Shown here one piece after another: positions 1 to 7,808 of a stretch of 64,000 nucleotides of DNA (the first letter of the stretch is position 1; each line of letters begins with the position of its first letter). Where the stretch lies: positions 62,001 through 126,000 of the forward strand of contig NZ_BOOC01000006.1 of assembly GCF_016863035.1 (NCBI RefSeq). The letters run 5' to 3'. Source of the DNA: Microbispora corallina. Lineage in GTDB: Bacteria > Actinomycetota > Actinomycetes > Streptosporangiales > Streptosporangiaceae. Below the pieces are notes generated by a model. The model was not told the origin of the DNA. It worked only from the letters and a program-made list of their open reading frames with translations, and did no database searches. Position numbers and translations under genes: made by a program.

Positions 1-10
1 CTGTAGGGAC

Positions 11-511
11 TCAGGTGCCGGGCCAGGCGAAGCGGTGGGTGTGGATGCCGAAGTAGGTGAACGCCTCGGCCCTCGTCACTCCGGGGACCCGCCGGATGTG
101 GTCGTTGATCACGGCGAGCAGCTCGGCCGGCTCGCGGCACACCACCTCGGCGAACAGGTCGAACGACCCCGAGGTGAGCACCACGTAGATCACCCCCGCC
201 AGCTCGCTGATCGCGTCGGCCACCGCGTGGACGTCGCCGTCGACCCGCACGCCGATCAGCGCCATGACCGGCAGCCCCAGCGCCATCGGGTCGGTGACGC
301 CGACGATCTGCACGACGCCCTCGTCGCGCAGCCGCTGCACCCGCTGCCGAACGGCGGGAGCGGACAGGCCGGTCCGCTCCGCGAGCGCCGCGTAGGAGAT
401 CCGGCCGTCCCGCTGCAGCTCCCGCAGCAGGACGCGGTCGATCTCGTCGAGGGCGGCGGGCGCCGCCGCGGACGCCGCGCGCTCCCCGGCCCGCTCGCCG
501 CGCTCCCTCAC
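11..511 (-). CDS. Lrp/AsnC family transcriptional regulator
   Basis: A 166-residue DNA-binding regulator. The N-terminal winged helix (about residues 20-70, with LDEIDRVLLRELQRDGRISY and the recognition-helix region LSAPAVRQRVQRL) is followed by a ligand-binding RAM/ActD domain (about 80-160, ending FTYFGIHTHRF). The GTG start at 511 overlaps the stop codon of the upstream aminotransferase (GTGA), so the two are translationally coupled; members of this family usually sense amino acids and control adjacent amino-acid metabolism genes. The effector is not visible from sequence. The first 15 or so residues are Ala/Arg/Gly-rich and could be trimmed if a later start is used. Confidence 0.9.
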   Translation of the reverse strand: MRERGERAGERAASAAAPAALDEIDRVLLRELQRDGRISYAALAERTGLSAPAVRQRVQRLRDEGVVQIVGVTDPMALGLPVMALIGVRVDGDVHAVADAISELAGVIYVVLTSGSFDLFAEVVCREPAELLAVINDHIRRVPGVTRAEAFTYFGIHTHRFAWPGT

Positions 512-1866
512 GCGACCAGCTCCGCCACGGCGGCGGCGAACACCTCGTGGTGCCGGTCGACGTCGGCCTCGGTGGTCGCCGGGCACATCAGCGCCATGTT
601 GTGGAACGGCGTGAGCAGCAGCCCCCGATTGGCCAGGTAGACGTGCAGGTAGTCGTCGAGGTCGGGGTCGGCGGCGGTGTTCGACTCCCCGCCGTTCCTG
701 GGGGCCGGGGCGGCGAAGCGGTACTCGGCCCGGGCGCCGAGCTGCACGACGGACCACGGCAGCCGGTGGGCGTCGATCACCTCCTGGACGCCCTTGGCGA
801 ACCGGGTCGCCAGCTCGGTCATGGCGGCGAACGCGTCGTCGGTCAGCACGTGCTCCAGGGTCGCCCGCATGGCCGCCACGGACAGGGCGTTGCCGGCCAG
901 CGTGCCGCCGACCCCGCCCATGTCGATCAGGTCGAGCCCCTCCATGGCCTCGATCCTCGCCGTGACCTCGGCCGACAGGCCGTATCCGCCGCTGGGGATG
1001 CCGCCGCCGATCGCCTTGCCGATGGTGACGACGTCCGGGTCGAGGCCCCAGGCCCGCGTGCAGCCGCCCGGGCCGGCCGAGAACGTGTGGGTCTCGTCGT
1101 TGATCAGCAGGCTGCCGTACCGGCGGGTCAGCTCCCGCACGCCCTCCAGGTAGCCGGGCTCGGGCAGCACGATCCCGATGTTGGTGAGCGCGGGCTCCAT
1201 GAGGACGGCCGCCACGTCGCCGTACGCCAGCTCGCGCTCCAGCGAGGGCAGGTCGTTGAACTCGACGACCCGCGAGGTGACGGTGGGGTCCACGGGGGCG
1301 CCCACGTTGCCCTCGCGGGAGACCTGCCGGCCGTCGGGGCCGACGACGATCAGCACCTCGTCGACGCTGCCGTGGTAGCAGTAGCTGTTCACGAGGATCT
1401 TCTGGTGGCCGGTGACGGCCCTCGCCAGCCGGATCGCCCAGCGGTTCGCGTCGGTCGCCGTCAGGGAGAAGCTCCAGTACGGCACGCCGAACCGCCGGGC
1501 CAGCTCGGCGCCCACCCAGGCGGCGTCCTCCGTCGGCATCATCACGGTCGCGCCGCCCGCGCGTCCGAAACGCTCCTCGACCGCCGCCACCGTCGGCGCG
1601 GGGGAGTGCCCGGCCATGGCGCCGGTGTCGCCGAGGCACAGGTCGACGTACTCGTGGCCGTCGACGTCGGTGACGCGGGCGCCGCGGGCCCCGGCCAGGT
1701 AGAGCGGGAAGCCCGCGGCCGTCTTGTTCATCCACGTCATCGGCACGCCGCCGAACAGGTGTCCCCTCGCCTCCTCGTACGCGGCGGCGGAGCGGGGGTT
1801 GCGCTCGCGGAACGCGCGGCGCTCGCGGTCGAGGAGACGGGCCAGACGGGTACGGTCGATCATCAT
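508..1866 (-). CDS. class III aminotransferase, glutamate-1-semialdehyde aminomutase-like
   Basis: PLP-dependent fold-type I enzyme of 452 residues. Visible are the acidic PLP-ring motif region LLINDETHTF and the Schiff-base lysine in VVTIGKAIGGGIPSGG. The sequence is closest in style to the GSA aminomutase branch (MPTEDAAWVGAELARRFG, NRWAIRLARAVTGHQKIL), but hemL belongs to a haem locus and none is seen here, so the substrate is open. I chose the ATG at 1866 because GAGG lies 5 bases upstream; an ATG six codons earlier (1884) has no such site. It overlaps the AsnC gene that follows it, which probably regulates it or is regulated with it. Confidence 0.85.
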   Translation of the reverse strand: MMIDRTRLARLLDRERRAFRERNPRSAAAYEEARGHLFGGVPMTWMNKTAAGFPLYLAGARGARVTDVDGHEYVDLCLGDTGAMAGHSPAPTVAAVEERFGRAGGATVMMPTEDAAWVGAELARRFGVPYWSFSLTATDANRWAIRLARAVTGHQKILVNSYCYHGSVDEVLIVVGPDGRQVSREGNVGAPVDPTVTSRVVEFNDLPSLERELAYGDVAAVLMEPALTNIGIVLPEPGYLEGVRELTRRYGSLLINDETHTFSAGPGGCTRAWGLDPDVVTIGKAIGGGIPSGGYGLSAEVTARIEAMEGLDLIDMGGVGGTLAGNALSVAAMRATLEHVLTDDAFAAMTELATRFAKGVQEVIDAHRLPWSVVQLGARAEYRFAAPAPRNGGESNTAADPDLDDYLHVYLANRGLLLTPFHNMALMCPATTEADVDRHHEVFAAAVAELVA

Positions 1867-2059
1867 TCCTGCCTCAGAAAGCATCGCGTGATCTCACAAG
1901 GTGCGTGAAATCTGAAGCCAACGTACACGTCGGCATTCGATTCGTCATCCAGGCCGAGTGATCGCGCGCGAAGGGCCGGCGGCTTCCCTTTCTTGACCGA
2001 ACTCCACTCTCCCCGGCACCCGGATCTGGAGAAGAACCCTCTAACGGGAGGAGTCGGTC

Positions 2060-2638
2060 ATGCACGACACGGCGATGCGGCACACGGTGGCCGCGCACTG
2101 GTGGGTGCCGGCGGTCCGCGGCGTCCTGACGATCCTGTTCGGCGTGATCGCCATCGCGTGGCCGAAGATCACGCTCCTGGCCCTGGTCACCATCTTCGGC
2201 GCGTACGCGCTGGTGAACGGCGTGTTCACGCTGTTCCAGGCCGCCCGCGGCCACACCGGCCAGTCCCGTGGCTGGCTGATCTTCGAAGGGCTCGTCGGCC
2301 TGCTCGCCGGCATCGCCGCGTTCGCCTGGCCAGGGATCACCACACTGGCCCTGCTCCTCGTCATCGCGTCCTGGTTCGTGGTCATCGGGGTGTTCGAGAT
2401 CATCGAGGCGATCGCGCTGCGCCGGCAAATCGAGGGGGAGTGGCTGCTCGCGCTGAACGGCCTGGTGGCCGTGGTGTTCGGCCTTCTGCTGTTCATCTGG
2501 CCGGCCACGGGCGCCCTCGCGATCGTCTGGCTGATCGGCGTCTCCGCGATCGTCTTCGGCATCTCGCTGATCGCCCACGCCTTCGGGCTGCGCGGCCATC
2601 GCCCCCGTGTCGCGGCCGGACCTTCCCCTGTGGTTTGA
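2060..2638 (+). CDS. HdeD-family (DUF308) membrane protein
   Basis: A 192-residue integral membrane protein with six hydrophobic segments in three similar hairpins (for example GVLTILFGVIAIAWPKITLL, LVGLLAGIAAFAWPGITTLA and LVAVVFGLLLFIWPATGALA), each carrying the W-P-turn typical of DUF308/HdeD proteins. Enterobacterial HdeD is linked to acid resistance; the actinobacterial relatives are uncharacterised. GGGAGGAG sits about 9 bases before the ATG. It lies between two aminotransferase genes but on its own transcription unit divergent from the first. Confidence 0.85.
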   Translation: MHDTAMRHTVAAHWWVPAVRGVLTILFGVIAIAWPKITLLALVTIFGAYALVNGVFTLFQAARGHTGQSRGWLIFEGLVGLLAGIAAFAWPGITTLALLLVIASWFVVIGVFEIIEAIALRRQIEGEWLLALNGLVAVVFGLLLFIWPATGALAIVWLIGVSAIVFGISLIAHAFGLRGHRPRVAAGPSPVV

Positions 2639-2698
2639 AAATTGTTCAGCTCGTCGATGGTATGGCCGGAAACCATTCACAAAGACCGTCGGTTGTGA

Positions 2699-2716
2699 GG
2701 GAATTGTATTGTTCCC
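2699..2716. promoter_or_regulatory. inverted repeat upstream of lysine aminotransferase
   Basis: GGGAA-N8-TTCCC lies 20-38 bases before the lat start codon, around a TATTGT that could serve as a -10 element. A regulator binding here would block transcription of lat. Which protein binds is unknown; the AsnC regulator 2 kb away is a candidate by location only. Confidence 0.35.
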
Positions 2717-2736
2717 CGGCATGACGCGGAGGTGAC

Positions 2737-4011
2737 ATGGACCCCAGCGCTGTGCACGACGCCCTCGGCCGGCACCTGCTCGTGGACGGTTACCGGCTCG
2801 TCCTCGACCTCGGCAGGAGCACGGGCTCCTGGCTGGTGGACGCCCGCGACGGGCGCCGGTACCTGGACTTCTACACCTTCTTCGCCTCGTCCCCCCTCGG
2901 GATGAACCCGTTCGCCGACGACCCCGAGTTCATGGCGCTGCTCGGGCGGGTGGCGGCCAACAAGCCGGCCAACTCCGACCTGTACACGGTCCACCTGGCC
3001 GAGTTCGTCGAGACGTTCCGGCGGGTCCTCGGCGACCCGGACCTGCCGCGCCTGTTCTTCGTCGAGGGCGGCGCGCTCGCCGTGGAGAACGCGCTGAAGT
3101 GCGCCTTCGACTGGAAGAGCCGGTGGAACGAGGCCCACGGCCGGCACCCGGGGCTCGGCACCCGGGTCCTCCACCTCACCCGGGCCTTCCACGGCCGCAG
3201 CGGCTACACGCTGTCGCTCACCAACACCGACCCGGTGAAGACCGACAGGTTCCCCAAGTTCTGCTGGCCCAGGATCGAGGTGCCGGCGATCCACTTCGGC
3301 GACGTCGAGGCGGCCGAGGAGCGGACGCTGGCCCAGGCGCGGGAGGCCTTCGAGCGGTTCCGCCACGACATCGCCTGCTTCATCGCCGAGCCGATCCAGG
3401 GCGAGGGCGGCGACAACCACATGCGGCCCGAGTTCCTCCAGGCCATGCAGGCCCTCTGCCACGAGTACGAGGCGCTGTTCGTGCTCGACGAGGTGCAGAC
3501 CGGCGTCGGCCTCACGGGCACGCCCTGGGCGTACCAGCAGCTCGGCCTCGCCCCCGACATCGTCGCGTTCGCCAAGAAGGCGCAGGTCGGCGGCGTCATG
3601 GCGGGCCGCAGAGTGGACCTGGTGCCGGACAACGTCTTCACGGTGAGCGGCCGGATCAACTCCACCTGGGGCGGCGGGCTGGTCGACATGGTCCGTTCGC
3701 GGCGGATGCTGGAGATCATCGAACGGGACGGCCTGATCCCGCGGGCCGGCATCCTCGGGGAGAAGCTGCTCGGCGCCCTGCAGGGACTGGAGGCCGACGG
3801 GCTCGTCGCCAACGCCCGCGGGCGCGGGCTGATGTGCGCCTTCGACGTCCCGGAGCCCGCCGAGCTGGTCGCCCGGCTCAGGGAGGACCACTCGATCCTG
3901 GTGCTGACCTGCGGCGAGCGCTCCGTGCGGCTACGGCCGGCCCTGACCGTCCAGCCCGACGAGCTTGAGCACGGCCTGGCCGGGCTCCGCGCCGCCCTGA
4001 CCCGCGTCTGA
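2737..4011 (+). CDS. lat: L-lysine 6-aminotransferase (lysine epsilon-aminotransferase)
   Basis: PLP enzyme of 424 residues that transfers the epsilon-amino group of lysine to 2-oxoglutarate, giving piperideine-6-carboxylate. Family marks are [20 protein letters not shown] near residue 45, [12 protein letters not shown] near 87, the [13 protein letters not shown] segment and the PLP lysine in [11 protein letters not shown], and the length is usual for Lat. GGAGGTGAC directly precedes the ATG. In mycobacteria lat neighbours an Lrp-type gene; here an AsnC gene is 2.2 kb away. No piperideine-6-carboxylate dehydrogenase and no beta-lactam genes are in the window, so a lysine-catabolic or stress role is more likely than antibiotic synthesis. 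Confidence 0.92.
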   Translation: MDPSAVHDALGRHLLVDGYRLVLDLGRSTGSWLVDARDGRRYLDFYTFFASSPLGMNPFADDPEFMALLGRVAANKPANSDLYTVHLAEFVETFRRVLGDPDLPRLFFVEGGALAVENALKCAFDWKSRWNEAHGRHPGLGTRVLHLTRAFHGRSGYTLSLTNTDPVKTDRFPKFCWPRIEVPAIHFGDVEAAEERTLAQAREAFERFRHDIACFIAEPIQGEGGDNHMRPEFLQAMQALCHEYEALFVLDEVQTGVGLTGTPWAYQQLGLAPDIVAFAKKAQVGGVMAGRRVDLVPDNVFTVSGRINSTWGGGLVDMVRSRRMLEIIERDGLIPRAGILGEKLLGALQGLEADGLVANARGRGLMCAFDVPEPAELVARLREDHSILVLTCGERSVRLRPALTVQPDELEHGLAGLRAALTRV

Positions 4012-4239
4012 CCGCTGCTCACAGGCGGCCTCCGGGCGGCCGAGCCAGTGGCGGATCGCGGTCACCCGTGACTCCACGCCCAGCTTCGCGTAGATGCGGT
4101 TGACGTGGTTCTTCACGGTCTTCTCGCTCAGGAAGAGGCGCTGGGCGATCTCGCCGTTCGAGTGACCGGTGGCGATGAGGTCCATCACCTCGGTCTCCCG
4201 CTTGCTGAGCCTCGTTCCGGTACGGGCGTCGACTCTCAT
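3931..4239 (-). CDS. small LuxR-type HTH regulator
   Basis: A 102-residue protein that is essentially one GerE/LuxR helix-turn-helix: [39 protein letters not shown] and [16 protein letters not shown] at residues 11-65. There is no receiver or ligand domain. The ATG at 4239 has GGAGG 4-5 bases upstream; a TTG at 4332 would add 31 residues without a good ribosome site. The last 27 codons overlap the 3' end of lat on the other strand and encode a low-complexity tail, so the stop may have been lost by drift. Target genes are unknown. Confidence 0.8.
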   Translation of the reverse strand: MRVDARTGTRLSKRETEVMDLIATGHSNGEIAQRLFLSEKTVKNHVNRIYAKLGVESRVTAIRHWLGRPEAACEQRSDAGQGGAEPGQAVLKLVGLDGQGRP

Positions 4240-4385
4240 CCGGCCTCCGTCGAAGACGTCAGAGATCGCCGAGGCCCCCGGCACGGCGGTTGTCACGCGA
4301 GCATAACCCGCGATATCAACCTTTGGGGGCAATGTGGGCTGACTTACCGCGTCAGCGGGAGGAATCGACCGGCTGGTCCATACGC

Positions 4386-4416
4386 GGAAGGCCCGGCTGA
4401 TTCAGCCGGGCCTTCC
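4386..4416 (-). terminator. terminator of tRNA-His
   Basis: A 15-bp perfect stem (GGAAGGCCCGGCTGA against TCAGCCGGGCCTTCC) lies immediately downstream of the tRNA on its strand. There is no T tract, which is common for actinomycete terminators. Confidence 0.7.
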
Positions 4417-4422
4417 ACGTCT

Positions 4423-4499
4423 TGGGGTGAGTGATGGGACTTGAACCCACGACATCCAGGACCACAACCTGGCGCTCTGCCAGCTGAGCTACACCCACC
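4423..4499 (-). tRNA. tRNA-His (GTG anticodon)
   Basis: Read on the minus strand, the gene starts GGTGGGTGTAGCTCAGC and ends CACTCACCCCA. The anticodon stem is CCAGG/CCTGG around TTGTGGT, giving anticodon GTG (His); the T arm is GTGGGTTCAAGTCCCAT. The acceptor has the extra G at position -1 paired to C73, the histidine identity signature, giving an 8-bp acceptor with one G-U pair. CCA is encoded. Confidence 0.95.
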
Positions 4500-4576
4500 A
4501 TGTCCGCCGCCGTTCGCGGCGTACGACAGAAGTGTAGCGGCATTTCGGAGTCGTTCGCGCCTCCAATACCGCCGGG

Positions 4577-5173
4577 TCAGGTCGAGGAGACCGCCTCCGC
4601 GACCTCGCGCGCCGTCGCCGAGTCGGGGCCGGGCTGCGGCACGAAGACGGCGGCCCGGTAGTAGCGGAGCTCGCGGATGCTCTCGGTGATGTCCGCCAGC
4701 GCCCGGTGGCCGCCCTGCTTCTCGGGGGAGGCGAAGTACACCCGGGGGTACCACCGCCGGGCCAGCTCCTTCACGGAGGACACGTCGATCATGCGGTAGT
4801 GGAGGTGGGCGTCCACGAGCGGCATGTCCCTGGCGATGAACGAGCGGTCGGTGGCGATCGAGTTGCCGCACAGCGGCGCCTTCTTGGGCTCCGGCACGTG
4901 GGACCGGATGTACTCCAGCACCACCGCCTCGGCCTCGGCGAGCGTCACCCCGGCCGCCAGCGCCTGCAGCAGCCCCGAGGAGGTGTGCATCTCCCGGACC
5001 ACCTCGGACATCTGCTCCAGCGTCTCGGCCGGGGGTTTGATGATGACATCGACGCCTTCGTCCAGCTGGTTCAGCTCGCCGTCGGTGACGATGCAGGCCA
5101 CCTCGACGAGCGCGTCACGGCCGAGGTCGAGCCCGGTCATCTCACAGTCGATCCAGACCAGCGGGTCAGTCAT
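4577..5173 (-). CDS. orn: oligoribonuclease
   Basis: DEDDh 3'-5' exoribonuclease of 198 residues that degrades 2-5 nt RNA and pGpG. The ExoI motif [12 protein letters not shown], ExoII region [15 protein letters not shown] and Exo[17 protein letters not shown] with the catalytic His and Asp are all present. It is essential or growth-limiting in many actinomycetes. It is the last gene of a minus-strand run, 21 bases after the DUF2510 gene, and sits beside tRNA-His. Confidence 0.95.
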   Translation of the reverse strand: MTDPLVWIDCEMTGLDLGRDALVEVACIVTDGELNQLDEGVDVIIKPPAETLEQMSEVVREMHTSSGLLQALAAGVTLAEAEAVVLEYIRSHVPEPKKAPLCGNSIATDRSFIARDMPLVDAHLHYRMIDVSSVKELARRWYPRVYFASPEKQGGHRALADITESIRELRYYRAAVFVPQPGPDSATAREVAEAVSST

Positions 5174-5194
5174 GGCTCAAGCGTAGTAGGGAGG

Positions 5195-6361
5195 TCAACG
5201 CGCTTCGAGCGAGTCCAGCACCTGCTTGAGTACGGACTGGTCGAGATTGTCCGGAACCGAGGCGTACAGGAGGGCCGGGCGGCGTCCCTCGCCCCTGTCC
5301 ACCAGGACGAAGGCCCCCCGTTCGTGCTTCCACTTCCATTTGTTCGCCTTGGCGGGCTGCGAGAAGTCCATGTCGAACTCCAGCAGCCACGCCTTGTCGT
5401 CGCCGACCTTGACGGCCTCGTTCTTCAGGATCTTGCGCTGGTGCGGCGGGTCGTAGAACAGCCGCTCGTAGGCGCTGAGCAGGCCGCTCGTCATGTTCTG
5501 CAGGTCCTGGGGGCCGCTGTAGGGGAAGAGGCTCGGGAGCTCCGCCGTGTAGATCGAGCCCACCCAGTCGTGGTTCTGCCCGTCGTAGTTCTGCTGCGAC
5601 ATGGCCTGGACGCCGCTCGTCCACAGCGGCAGCTGCGGCTGGCTCGGGTTGTCGATCTCCGACGCCTTCGGCACCACCCAGGGGTCGCCGGGGTAGGCGA
5701 AGGACAGGCCGGTCGCGGGGTCGGTGATCCTGCCGCCGGTGGGCTGCGGCAGCTCGGGGAGCGCGGGGGTCGGCTCCTGGCTGGGCCGGGGCGGGACGGT
5801 CTGGTCCAGCGACGGGGGCGTGGTGGGCGTCGGCTCCGCGATCGTCCCTGCCGTGTTCCTCAGGAACACCACGGCCGCGCCGATCACGAGCGCCAGCACG
5901 ACGACCACCGCGACGCCGCCCAGCACCCACGGCCAGGGTGACGACTTCTGCTGCGGGGGGCCGAACTGGGGCAGCGGCAGCTGCGCCGTCTGGCCCGGCT
6001 GTCCCCAGGGCTGCTGTCCGCCGGGCGCCGCCTGGCCGGGCTGTCCCCAGGGCTGCTGCCCGCCGGGCGCCGTCTGCTCCGGCTGGCCGGTCTGGCCGGT
6101 CTGGCCGGTCTGGCCCGGCTGCCCGGGATGGCCCCACGCCTGCTGTCCGCCGGGCGCCCCCTGCGCCGGCTGCGTCCAGGGCCCCGTCGCGGCGGCCGGG
6201 GCGGCCTGGCCGGACTGGGTCACGGGCTGGGGCTGCTGCGGGGGCTGGCCGGGCTGCTGCGCGAGCGGGTGCGTGGCGTCGGTCCACTGGGTGCCGTCCC
6301 ACCACCGCAGCAGGGGAGAGCCGTACGGGTCCGGGTACCAGCCGGCGGGGGTCGTCGTCAT
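5195..6361 (-). CDS. DUF2510 single-pass membrane protein
   Basis: A 388-residue protein. Residues 6-30 form a DUF2510 motif (GWYPDP, then RWWDGTQW), followed by a Pro/Gly/Gln repeat region of about 100 residues (PGQ, QTG and QPWGQPGQ units), one transmembrane helix (WVLGGVAVVVVLALVIGAAV, near residue 140) and an outer domain of about 200 residues that I do not recognise. DUF2510 is a small cytoplasmic module common at the N terminus of actinobacterial membrane proteins. It is only 19 bases downstream of the pseudokinase gene and probably belongs to that signalling operon. Confidence 0.8.
   Translation of the reverse strand: MTTTPAGWYPDPYGSPLLRWWDGTQWTDATHPLAQQPGQPPQQPQPVTQSGQAAPAAATGPWTQPAQGAPGGQQAWGHPGQPGQTGQTGQTGQPEQTAPGGQQPWGQPGQAAPGGQQPWGQPGQTAQLPLPQFGPPQQKSSPWPWVLGGVAVVVVLALVIGAAVVFLRNTAGTIAEPTPTTPPSLDQTVPPRPSQEPTPALPELPQPTGGRITDPATGLSFAYPGDPWVVPKASEIDNPSQPQLPLWTSGVQAMSQQNYDGQNHDWVGSIYTAELPSLFPYSGPQDLQNMTSGLLSAYERLFYDPPHQRKILKNEAVKVGDDKAWLLEFDMDFSQPAKANKWKWKHERGAFVLVDRGEGRRPALLYASVPDNLDQSVLKQVLDSLEAR
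5990..6180 (-). repeat. Gly/Gln/Pro coding repeat
   Basis: Imperfect tandem repeats within the DUF2510 gene. A roughly 60-base unit encoding QPWGQPGQAAPGG appears twice and a short QTG unit three times in a row. It is a flexible cytoplasmic linker and could vary in length between strains. Confidence 0.6.
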
Positions 6362-6380
6362 GCGGGCCAGACTAGTGAAA

Positions 6381-7808
6381 TCAGCATTTGTAGGAAAAAC
6401 TTGCTTTGTCCTCTAACGGGTCGCCCGAGGGCGGCGCCGGGGACAGCACGCGCAACGTGGCCGTCCCCTTGAAGGACCCCGTCCCGGAGACGTCCCAGTG
6501 CAGGGGCAGGCTCACCGACTTGGTGCCGGAGGAGACGTGCTGCTCCAGTTGCCTGCGCTCCTTGCTGTCACTGCGGATCCACATGTAGCGGATCGTCCCG
6601 GCCTCGCCGTTGGTGGTGACCACGCCCGTGAAGTCCGCCGTGCCGTTGCAGTGGACGGCCTTCTTCGGCGCCCGCACGTCGACCTTGCTCACCGCGAGGT
6701 CGGCGCCGGGCTGCTGGCGCAGCCAGAGGACCACCAGTGCGATCACCATGGCGAGCAGCACGGTGCCGGCCCAGCCCACCCCGCGCCTGCGGCGCTTCCT
6801 CGGGGAGCGCCCGTCCGTCGCCTGCTGGGCGTGCACGGTCGAGGCCGTCTGGCCCGACCGCCAGATCTGCGCCGCCGTCGTCTCGGTGGGCACGCCCGGC
6901 CCGAACCGCATCATCACGTCCTCGCCCTGCCGCGCCGTACGGGCCGGGTCGTCGGCGGCGCCGTACACCGGGCCGGGGAAGGGGCCCTGACCGGGGACGT
7001 CGAGCAGGGTCACGGCCTCTCCGGCGGCGGCGAGCGGAACCGCGCCGGCCACGGGGGCCCGGTCCGCCGGGGGGCCGGCGGGGGCGCGGCGGCCCCACGC
7101 CTGCACGGTCTGCGCCAGCCGCTCGCGCGTCGTGAAGCCGGGAGGCAGCGCCTCGCGCCCGGCGAGCAGGGCGTCGCGGGCGGCGCCGAGGCCGCGGGCG
7201 GTGGCCGCCGACGCCGCGCGGTCGAGCAGCGTGGCCGCGCCGCCGCCGGCCCAGCTGAGCGCCAGGCCCCGCGCCAGCGCGGCCCAGGCCGCCACGTCCC
7301 GCTCGGCGGAGGCGCGCTCGCCGCGCAGGGCCTCCATCAGGCCGCGCTCGGCGAGCAGGGCGGAGCCGTCCTCGGCGACCACGACCGTGCCGGGGTGGAC
7401 CGCGCCGTGCACGAGACCTGCGGCGTGGACGGCCAGCAGCGTCTGGGCGGTCTCGACCAGGACGGTCGCGGCGCTGCCCGCGTCGAGGCGGCCGCCGGCC
7501 TCGGCGAGCAGGTCGGCCACCGTCGGCACGGGCCGGGCGGCGGTGATCAGGTAGACCTCGTCGCGGGCGGCCACCAGGTCGGCCACGGGCATCAGCCCGG
7601 TGACCCCGCTCTGCCGCAGCCGCCGGTCCGCGGTGACCGCCGCGACCAGCCGTTCCCGCGCTCCGGGCGCGGCGAGGTCGCGCGGATCCAACCGGAGCAC
7701 GCCGGAGGGGACGCCCTCCGGGGAGACAGCGTCGCTCCAGGTGCCGACCTCGCTGGTCCGGGTGCGCCCGGTGAGCCGGTGCCCCGCGACGGCGGCGCCG
7801 TCCTGCAT
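6381..7808 (-). CDS. membrane-anchored pseudokinase with Ig-like outer domain
   Basis: A 475-residue protein. Residues about 40-250 retain the kinase layout (LITAARPVPTVADLLAEAGG as a hinge region, TLLAVHAAGLVHGAVHPGTV as the catalytic-loop region) but lack the glycine loop; HRD has become HGA and DFG is replaced by AERG. It is therefore predicted catalytically dead. A basic stretch (RSPRKRRRRG) precedes one transmembrane helix (AGTVLLAMVIALVVLWL, near 350) and a 100-residue outer domain with two cysteines resembling the Ig-like repeats of the neighbouring kinase. The ATG follows the kinase stop TAG with no gap, so the two are translated together and may act as a complex. Confidence 0.75.
   Translation of the reverse strand: MQDGAAVAGHRLTGRTRTSEVGTWSDAVSPEGVPSGVLRLDPRDLAAPGARERLVAAVTADRRLRQSGVTGLMPVADLVAARDEVYLITAARPVPTVADLLAEAGGRLDAGSAATVLVETAQTLLAVHAAGLVHGAVHPGTVVVAEDGSALLAERGLMEALRGERASAERDVAAWAALARGLALSWAGGGAATLLDRAASAATARGLGAARDALLAGREALPPGFTTRERLAQTVQAWGRRAPAGPPADRAPVAGAVPLAAAGEAVTLLDVPGQGPFPGPVYGAADDPARTARQGEDVMMRFGPGVPTETTAAQIWRSGQTASTVHAQQATDGRSPRKRRRRGVGWAGTVLLAMVIALVVLWLRQQPGADLAVSKVDVRAPKKAVHCNGTADFTGVVTTNGEAGTIRYMWIRSDSKERRQLEQHVSSGTKSVSLPLHWDVSGTGSFKGTATLRVLSPAPPSGDPLEDKASFSYKC

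Noticed and set aside
1874-2722. Long minus-strand frame opposite the HdeD gene
   Set aside because: Low-complexity Asp/Arg/Gln composition typical of antisense shadow; the plus-strand protein has clear membrane helices.
4240-4332. TTG start at 4332 for the LuxR-type gene
   Set aside because: No ribosome site, while the ATG at 4239 has GGAGG at proper spacing.
4423-4499. tRNA-His as the attachment site of the decayed element
   Set aside because: The broken genes are more than 50 kb away, and I see no second copy of the tRNA 3' end near them.
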